From: JABJGO01 sp963921245
Lineage (GTDB): Bacteria > Pseudomonadota > Alphaproteobacteria > Rhodospirillales > Casp-alpha2
Assembly (NCBI GenBank): GCA_963921245.4
Contig: CAWUEY030000001.1
Span: forward strand, 2,232,001-2,296,000
Length of the DNA stretch: 64,000 nt
Reading direction: 5' to 3'
Positions 58,652 to 64,000 of this stretch are shown piece by piece. Under the pieces are notes generated by a model, which made no database searches, was not told the DNA's origin, and saw only the letters and a list, made by a program, of their open reading frames with translations. The translations under genes were made by a program, and so were the position numbers. How positions within the stretch are numbered: the first letter of the stretch is position 1; each line of letters starts with the position of its first letter.

Positions 58652-60634
58652 TCATCCGTCAGGATGGAACCAGTCATAAATTCGAGAGGCCAGCGCGGCG
58701 CTTATCCCGGCAACCGCTTCCAGGTCTTCCCGTCCCGCCTGGGCCACCGCCGAAGCAGCACCAAAGTGATGCAACAACGCTTTTTTGCGCTGACTTCCGA
58801 CCCCTGGAACATCATCCAGTATGGATTTATGCGTTGATTTTCCACGCTTTTTTCGATGGGTCCCGATGGCAAACCGATGTGCCTCGTCACGCAATCTTTG
58901 AATGAAGTACAAAACCGGATCACGTTGTTGCAGGCTTATCGGCGGTTTGTCGTTCAGAAACAGGCGTTCCCTACCAGCATTTCGATCCGGACCTTTTGCC
59001 ACACCAAGCACCGCAACATCGTCAACGCCCAGGTCCTCAAGCACGGCGCGGGTGGCGTTGAGCTGACCTCTACCCCCGTCAATGATCAACAAATCCGGCC
59101 ATTGGCCGTTTGTTCGGGCCGGGTCATCCTTCATGATACGCGTAAACCTTCGGGTGAGAACTTCCCGCATCATGGCAAAGTCATCTCCAGCACTATAAGG
59201 TTCCTGCTCAACATCGGAAAAACCGGCAGAAGGCGGGCTTTGCGCCTTATCCGGCGCACTGACGGTCATGGCACCCTTTATGCTGAACTTTCTGTAGGCA
59301 TTTTTGACAAACCCCTCTGGGCCGGCAACGATCATCGCCCCCACGGCGTCAGTTCCGGAAATGTGACTGTTGTCATAGACTTCAATGCGTTCCGGCATTG
59401 CTTCCAGACCAACTGTGACGCCAAGTTTTTCCAGCAGGTTTCTTTGCGTACTGCTTTCTGCCAATCGCCGTCCCAAAGCTTCGCGCGCATTGGTTTCGGC
59501 ATGGGCGACGAGGTTTTTCTTGGCCCCGCGCGCCGGCACCAAAATCCGGACCCGCTGGTCGGCGCGGATACCCAGGGCTTCTTCAACAACATTTCTGTTC
59601 GGGACAACCTTGTTCAGCAGTATTCGTCCGGGTGGGGGTGTCCGGGCATAAAATTGGCCCAAAAACGCCTCCAGAACGACTTCCATGTCCTCACCCTTGG
59701 CATGGGCAGGAAAATAGGCCCGGTTGCCATAATTTTGACCGCCCCGATAGAAGAATATCTGAATGCAACAAGTACCGGCATCCTGATAGACCGCAATGAC
59801 GTCCGTGGCGGGCATACCGGATAGATTGATATCCTGGTGCGCCTGAATACGGGACAGCGCCTGGATTCGATCCCGATATTGCGCCGCCTCTTCGTAGGCC
59901 ATTGCATTGCTGGCTTGCTGCATCTTTTCCGCCAGTTGCTTCTGAATGGCGTTGTTTTGTCCATCCAGAAAGGCGCGGGCATGACCAACCAGTTCCGCAT
60001 AACCTTCTTTACTCACCCGGTCGTCACACGGGCCGGAACAGCGCTTGATCTGATACAGCAAACAAGGTCGGGTCCGTGTTTCAAACACTGAATCCGTGCA
60101 TGTTCTCAACAGAAACACCTTTTGCAGGAATGCCAATGTTTCGTTGACGGCCCAAACAGAGGCAAAGGGCCCAAAGTAGCGTCCTTTCTTTTTCTGTGCA
60201 CCCCGGTGTTTTAAAACTTGCGGAAAGTCATGGTCCTCCGTCACCAATATCTGGGGGAAGGATTTGTCATCTCGCAACAGGATATTGTATCGGGGCGCAT
60301 ATCGTTTGATCAGATTGGATTCCAGCAAAAGCGCCTCGGCTTCGGTTTGAGTTGTCACAAACTCCATGCTGGAGGTTTCTGCGATCATCCGACGTATACG
60401 ATTGGATTGACGTGTCAGGTTTGTATAGCTGGTTACCCGTTTTTTCAGGTTTTTGGCCTTGCCAACATAGAGAATCTTCCCTGTTCCGTTGATCATTCGG
60501 TAAACCCCGGGCGAATTCTGGAGCGTATTCAGATATGAACGGACAACGTCGACGCCTCGCGAGGGGCTCGCCGGGGCCGTCGGCGCGGCCGCATTCTCCG
60601 CATGAATGTCAACAGGAATATTCGTTTCAGACAT
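58652..60634 (-). CDS. uvrC: Excinuclease ABC subunit UvrC
   Basis: A 660-residue nucleotide-excision-repair nuclease making both incisions. Domains in order: GIY-YIG nuclease (about 40-120: GVYRMINGTGKILYVGKAKNLKKRV), UVR motif (about 240-275), an RNase H-like 5' nuclease (YDNSHISGTDAVGAMIVAGPEG and LLIIDGGRGQL), and a C-terminal pair of helix-hairpin-helices (DDVPGVGSQRKKALLHHFG and VAGISAALASRIYDWF). It is first in the operon uvrC-pgsA-mobB-moeA-moaD-moaE. The N-terminal 25 residues are a variable Ala/Pro-rich extension. Confidence 0.96.
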   Translation of the reverse strand: MSETNIPVDIHAENAAAPTAPASPSRGVDVVRSYLNTLQNSPGVYRMINGTGKILYVGKAKNLKKRVTSYTNLTRQSNRIRRMIAETSSMEFVTTQTEAEALLLESNLIKRYAPRYNILLRDDKSFPQILVTEDHDFPQVLKHRGAQKKKGRYFGPFASVWAVNETLAFLQKVFLLRTCTDSVFETRTRPCLLYQIKRCSGPCDDRVSKEGYAELVGHARAFLDGQNNAIQKQLAEKMQQASNAMAYEEAAQYRDRIQALSRIQAHQDINLSGMPATDVIAVYQDAGTCCIQIFFYRGGQNYGNRAYFPAHAKGEDMEVVLEAFLGQFYARTPPPGRILLNKVVPNRNVVEEALGIRADQRVRILVPARGAKKNLVAHAETNAREALGRRLAESSTQRNLLEKLGVTVGLEAMPERIEVYDNSHISGTDAVGAMIVAGPEGFVKNAYRKFSIKGAMTVSAPDKAQSPPSAGFSDVEQEPYSAGDDFAMMREVLTRRFTRIMKDDPARTNGQWPDLLIIDGGRGQLNATRAVLEDLGVDDVAVLGVAKGPDRNAGRERLFLNDKPPISLQQRDPVLYFIQRLRDEAHRFAIGTHRKKRGKSTHKSILDDVPGVGSQRKKALLHHFGAASAVAQAGREDLEAVAGISAALASRIYDWFHPDG

Positions 60635-61054
60635 GATAATGAATCTGCGTCAACATAATGGTATCGTCAACGTCTCAAAACACCAGTTTATGTCGCTCGT
60701 TTCCAAAAATGGAAATCTGCGATAACCGCGGTTTCAAGCTATCCACGAGTCTTGTGGATAAATCTGTGGGAAAAGCATCTTTCCAAATAAGGAATCCAGT
60801 TAAATTCAGGACTTAGCATATTTGCCTAAATTTTAGGCAAAATTTAACCATGCTGAAACCGGCAGTTTTCCTATCATCAGAGCGTTTTGATTAGAGAATC
60901 GTCATCGAAATGACATCTTTCCCGTCAAAACGGATAATAAACCCATTTCAATCCAACCCTGTGCAAAACTCTGCGCCCGGCCCCTGTGTTTCAGTTTCAG
61001 TAAAATTAATGTAAGACCAATGGGTTGGCGTCATTTTCTGAGACGATGGGTCGT
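60635..61054. other. AT-rich gap with a DnaA box and a palindrome
   Basis: No coding frame is convincing. On the minus strand a consensus DnaA box TTATCCACA lies at 60753-60761, and TATCCACG at 60740-60747 is a near match on the plus strand; TCTGTGGG follows at 60763. A perfect 10-bp inverted repeat TTTGCCTAAA / TTTAGGCAAA around one T occupies 60821-60841. The uvrC and folB transcripts run away from and toward this gap on the minus strand, so the uvrC promoter must lie here. Confidence 0.6.
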
Positions 61055-61471
61055 TTATACAGAATGCCTCATCCGTTCAATCTCGACCCCGACACTTGCT
61101 GCATCCTTGATAATGTCCAGCTTTTCGACCCGCACTTTTACGAGATGAACCCGTGGATTGTTCAGACACATCGCGGCGATTTCTTCTGCCAGGGTCTCGA
61201 CCAGATTGATGTGTCCACTAGCAACGATTTCTCGCACCCCGTTGGTAATTTTTTCATAGCAGACGACGTTTCTGTGCTCGTCATCCACAGGAGTCTCGGC
61301 CTGATCTACAGACATGTCGATATTAAGCCGTACGGGTTGCCGGACCTCTTTCTCAAAATCATAGATACCGATCGAAACAGGCAATACCAGATCACGAATG
61401 AATACGTGATAGAGACCGCGGCGGGCATCTGCCATCGTTGCATTTGAGGGAACCGGCGTTGCTTTATTCAA
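61055..61471 (-). CDS. folB: Dihydroneopterin aldolase FolB
   Basis: A 138-residue enzyme for folate synthesis that splits dihydroneopterin. Family pattern: IRDLVLPVSIGIYDFEKEVRQPVRLNIDMSVD, VVCYEKITNGVREIV, NLVETLAEEIAAMCL, and VKVRVEKLDIIKDAASVGVEIER with the catalytic lysine in RVEKLD. A pteridine-reductase-type SDR lies 45 bp upstream, which supports a folate or biopterin role for the pair. Confidence 0.93.
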   Translation of the reverse strand: MNKATPVPSNATMADARRGLYHVFIRDLVLPVSIGIYDFEKEVRQPVRLNIDMSVDQAETPVDDEHRNVVCYEKITNGVREIVASGHINLVETLAEEIAAMCLNNPRVHLVKVRVEKLDIIKDAASVGVEIERMRHSV

Positions 61472-61516
61472 AATTCAACCCATCCCGGCCATACGAACCC
61501 CAAAAAAACCACGGTA

Positions 61517-62278
61517 TCACTCAACCCGTGTTTCACGGTCACCTTCGCCATTGTTCTGCCATCCAAGATGCTGTCCACTATCAAGAGCGATCATTTGCCC
61601 GGTCATTGATTGCGCATCAAGAATAAACCGTACAGCCCGGCATATCTCTTTCAGATCGACCTTCCGCTTCAACAAAACGGACGACCACTCCTGCTCGAAA
61701 CCGCCTTCGCTCTGAAACGTGTTTTTCAACGTCGGTCCCGGCCCAATGGCATTTACACGAACGGAAGGGGCAAGTCCCTGCGCCAATACCCGTGTCAGGG
61801 CCCAGAGCCCGGATTTACTCAGGGTATAAGATGTGAATTGCGGCGTCAGGTTCCAGACCCTCTGGTCAATGACATTGATGACATTTCCTTCAATATTGTC
61901 CGGCAATTGACTGACGAACTGTTGTGTCAGCACAAAGGGGGCCTGCAAGTTGATACGCATATGGCGGTCCCAGGAGTCACGTGTTGCCGTCGTCGGTGTG
62001 TCGTGTTCAAAAACGGATGCATTGTTCACAAGGCACGTCACCGGCCCCAACTGGGTACCGACAGTTGTAAGCAGTTGATCAACTTCCGTGTCGTTCGCAA
62101 GATCGGCTTTTGCAATGCACGCTTGACCGCCGGCTGCCACAATCTCATGACAAACTGCGGACGCTTCCTGTTCCGAGGCGTTGAAGTGAATACCGACCTG
62201 CCACCCGTGCGCCGCCAGATCCAGGGCAATTGATTTGCCGATTCTGCGGGCTGCACCGGTAATCAGGGCAACTTTCAA
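61517..62278 (-). CDS. SDR-family oxidoreductase (FolM/pteridine-reductase-like)
   Basis: A 253-residue short-chain dehydrogenase. The cofactor motif is TGAARRIGKSIAL, the TGxxxRxG form characteristic of pteridine reductases and FolM, which is different from the usual TGxxxGxG. Other motifs: NNASVFEHD, and YTLSKSGLWALTRVLA with the catalytic Tyr-x3-Lys. Ends with the usual IALDSGQHLGW. Adjacency to folB makes a dihydrofolate or dihydromonapterin reductase role plausible; direct evidence is lacking. Confidence 0.87.
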   Translation of the reverse strand: MKVALITGAARRIGKSIALDLAAHGWQVGIHFNASEQEASAVCHEIVAAGGQACIAKADLANDTEVDQLLTTVGTQLGPVTCLVNNASVFEHDTPTTATRDSWDRHMRINLQAPFVLTQQFVSQLPDNIEGNVINVIDQRVWNLTPQFTSYTLSKSGLWALTRVLAQGLAPSVRVNAIGPGPTLKNTFQSEGGFEQEWSSVLLKRKVDLKEICRAVRFILDAQSMTGQMIALDSGQHLGWQNNGEGDRETRVE

Positions 62279-62312
62279 TTTACAAATCCTCGCATTGGAT
62301 CCAACAATGACC

Positions 62313-63275
62313 TTACGTCAGCCCCAAAATCTGTTCCACACCTGACGCTTGGAGCGCGATGTACCCTCCATAGGCGGCAAGAAAAACCAGCGCCGCGGGA
62401 CGACCAAGTCGCCAGCCCCACAATAACATTGGCATCATGAATGCCGTCGTTGCCAGCATCACCCACAAATCGAAGGACAAGAGTTGACTGGACACCGGAA
62501 GGGGAACAACGATGGCAACTACCCCGGCAATACCCAGCACGTTGAAGAGGTTGGAGCCAACAACATTGCCGATCGCAACATCTGCATGACCGCGAAGCGC
62601 GGCGACCACCGACGCCGCTAGTTCCGGCAACGAGGTGCCCAGGGCAACGAGAGTTAAACCTATCACCTCTTCGGAAACGCCGAACAGCAGGGCGATTTCC
62701 ACGCCGCCGTCAACCAGCAGATCGGCACCATAGATGATACCCGCCATGCCGCCAAACAAGGCAATCAAGGTTATCAGCATATTGTCCGGAAGCTGCCCAA
62801 CTTCCTCCACCTCCTCAGATCCATCGTTTCCTTCGCTATGATCGCGAACATAGGACGAAATCAGAAATGCAATGAGGCATACAACCAGTACAATGCCACC
62901 GGTGCGGGAGACTTCACCCTGAAGACAAAATGCGGCAAAAACGATACTCCCAATGCCCAGGACCAGCGCGTCTCGGCTCAGAGACTGTTGCCTAGAGACG
63001 ATCGGTGCAATCAGACCGGCCCCGCCCAATATCAGTAGGACATTTGCTATGTTGGAGCCGATGACGTTACCCATAGCGAGCCCGGGCACGCCATTTAATC
63101 CGGCTTCGAGACCAACGACCAATTCAGGCGCCGAGGTTCCAATTGCAATAATGGTCATCCCGATAATTAGAGGTGAGACCCCCAATTTCCTTGCCAATGC
63201 AACGCCACCACGGACCATAAAATCCGCCGCGACCAGCAACAAGGCAAACCCGATGATAACCTTTATGTACATCAT
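62313..63275 (-). CDS. Calcium/sodium antiporter (CaCA family)
   Basis: A 320-residue inner-membrane antiporter with two similar halves. Each carries an alpha repeat: IGMTIIAIGTSAPELVVGLEAGLNGVPGLAMGNVIGSNIANVLLILG in the first and GLTLVALGTSLPELAASVVAALRGHADVAIGNVVGSNLFNVLG in the second, with the conserved GTSxPE and GNxxGSN motifs. About ten hydrophobic helices with a central acidic cytoplasmic loop (SEGNDGSEEVEEV). It is probably K+-dependent or K+-independent Na+/Ca2+ exchange; ion choice cannot be told. Confidence 0.92.
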   Translation of the reverse strand: MMYIKVIIGFALLLVAADFMVRGGVALARKLGVSPLIIGMTIIAIGTSAPELVVGLEAGLNGVPGLAMGNVIGSNIANVLLILGGAGLIAPIVSRQQSLSRDALVLGIGSIVFAAFCLQGEVSRTGGIVLVVCLIAFLISSYVRDHSEGNDGSEEVEEVGQLPDNMLITLIALFGGMAGIIYGADLLVDGGVEIALLFGVSEEVIGLTLVALGTSLPELAASVVAALRGHADVAIGNVVGSNLFNVLGIAGVVAIVVPLPVSSQLLSFDLWVMLATTAFMMPMLLWGWRLGRPAALVFLAAYGGYIALQASGVEQILGLT

Positions 63276-63376
63276 AATCGTTAACCGTATTTTTGACCTC
63301 GATTTCGCGAGATTCCGGTTCGCTCCGGCGTTCGTTCAACAGCCCTTACCTAACATGCGAATAAAGCAACGTCACC

Positions 63377-63886
63377 TTATGAAACGGCGGGCGGCTTCCA
63401 AAACTGTCCAAATTCCCGGATCACGTTTACATAGACCTGTTTTTTGAATGGAACGACGAGATCAGGCACCTTCCGGGGATGGCTCCATTGCCAGTCCACG
63501 AACTCAACCTGCTCGTGTCCGGCAAGGTCAATATCGGTGTCTTGTCCTGTAAACCTGAACAGAAACCATTTCTGGGCCTGGCCTATGTATTTGCCCTTCC
63601 ACCGATCCAGCGCTTCCTGAGGCAGGTCGTAGAGGTGCCATTCAGATGCTTCGGCGATCACTTCCGCATTTGAAATGGATGTTTCTTCATGCAATTCCCG
63701 CCATGCCGCTTCGAGCGTCGTTTCGCCACCATCGATGCCGCCTTGAGGCATTTGCCACGCATACCTATCGCCTGATAACCCGGCGCGTTTTCCCAAAAAA
63801 ATCGAGTTATCCCTGTTCAGGATCATCATCCCGACACAGGGTCTGTAACGGGGGCCAAATGGATACAGGTCCTCTCGAACGGACAT
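63377..63886 (-). CDS. rppH: RNA pyrophosphohydrolase RppH
   Basis: A 169-residue NUDIX enzyme that removes pyrophosphate from mRNA 5' ends to start decay. It begins FGPRYRPCVGMMILNRDNSIFLGKRAGL, has the NUDIX box MPQGGIDGGETTLEAAWRELHEETSI, and the RppH element YIGQAQKWFLFRFTGQDTDIDL. It lies three bases after the stop of the upstream polysaccharide deacetylase fragment, a common alphaproteobacterial pairing. Confidence 0.95.
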   Translation of the reverse strand: MSVREDLYPFGPRYRPCVGMMILNRDNSIFLGKRAGLSGDRYAWQMPQGGIDGGETTLEAAWRELHEETSISNAEVIAEASEWHLYDLPQEALDRWKGKYIGQAQKWFLFRFTGQDTDIDLAGHEQVEFVDWQWSHPRKVPDLVVPFKKQVYVNVIREFGQFWKPPAVS

Positions 63887-63888
63887 AT

Positions 63889-64000
63889 CTATTGCTCTAC
63901 CCCTTCTGTCGAAGAATCATCGACCAACGAACTCAGGGGAACCAGTTCAATACCTCGCCCTGGTAGCGTTTGCAGCCACGCCTTTATCCTGCCCATGGCA
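63889..64000 (-). CDS. Divergent polysaccharide deacetylase, C-terminal end (cut by window edge)
   Basis: The last 36 codons of a frame that continues beyond the window: MGRIKAWLQTLPGRGIELVPLSS, ending DDSSTEGVEQ and TAG. The WLxTLxxRGIxLVPLS pattern is the usual end of the divergent polysaccharide deacetylase family (YibQ-like), which is commonly next to rppH in alphaproteobacteria. The stop lies two bases before the rppH start. The call rests on this short end and on gene order. Confidence 0.65.
   Translation of the reverse strand, partial: AMGRIKAWLQTLPGRGIELVPLSSLVDDSSTEGVEQ

Noticed and set aside
60635..61054. Chromosomal replication origin in the uvrC-folB gap
   Set aside because: Only one consensus DnaA box is present and no origin-linked genes are near.

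Overview
This 64 kb window comes from the chromosome of an alphaproteobacterium, most likely a marine, aerobic, heterotrophic member of or near the Rhodospirillales. The evidence is the gene content: an ubiquinol-cytochrome c reductase operon (petABC), a phasin with PhaR-like operators, a MarR/OmpR/histidine-kinase trio, the MoxR-DUF58-BatA/DUF4159 block beside DUF1285, a CoA pyrophosphatase and a CCA-adding enzyme, a divergent polysaccharide deacetylase next to rppH, and a DMSP (dimethylsulfoniopropionate) catabolic operon. Taxonomy below class level is inference. Most of the window is ordinary, densely packed core chromosome; the accessory part lies roughly between 7 and 20 kb.

Layout. 0-7 kb: the end of an AzgA-type purine permease, a tRNA-Arg(CCT), a SixA-like phosphatase, and an oligopeptide-type ABC importer on the minus strand (Tat-exported binding protein, two permeases, one protein carrying both ATPases). 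7-8 kb: an orphan type I restriction specificity gene (hsdS) with no hsdM or hsdR in view. 8.6-12.1 kb: a plus-strand operon encoding DMSP demethylase DmdA, an acyl-CoA ligase and a cupin DMSP lyase, so both competing DMSP fates appear in one transcript. 12-14.4 kb: queC, then insertion-sequence debris (a PAPS-reductase-like start joined to an IS1595-type transposase fragment, and an IS256 element that lost its catalytic core). 15-17.4 kb: a Rieske oxygenase followed by an unusual TIM-barrel/cupin fusion. 17.4-20.9 kb: an AlkA-type glycosylase, pirin, a DoxX fragment, azoreductase and a divergent LysR regulator.

20.9-32.5 kb: the MoxR/DUF58/BatA-DUF4159/membrane-protein operon, divergent from DUF1285-NUDIX-DUF6111-CCA transferase, then hemF, trmL and a VOC protein. 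32.7-35.4 kb: petABC behind a perfect 12-bp hairpin. 35.4-44.8 kb: hldD, lgt, midA-like methyltransferase, pgeF, a creatinase-like M24 protein, a lipoprotein, prs, rplY, pth and ychF, all plus strand. 45-47.7 kb: methionine salvage (mtnP, mtnA) coupled to a class I glutamine amidotransferase. 47.7-51.8 kb: a small hypothetical, ubiK, a MITE-like element, YbjN protein, proC, TetR, phasin and csaA.

51.8-64 kb: a MarR-OmpR-EnvZ-like operon divergent from a branched-chain aminotransferase across a palindromic operator; uvrC-pgsA-mobB-moeA-moaD-moaE as one minus-strand operon joining DNA repair, phospholipid synthesis and molybdenum cofactor synthesis; an AT-rich gap with a DnaA box and a perfect palindrome; then folB, an SDR of the pteridine-reductase type, a Ca2+/cation antiporter, rppH and the end of a polysaccharide deacetylase. 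Noncoding oddities include several short tandem repeats (12 to 14 bp) and palindromic operators. No rRNA genes, CRISPR arrays or prophage were seen. All assignments come from reading the sequence; no database search was run.
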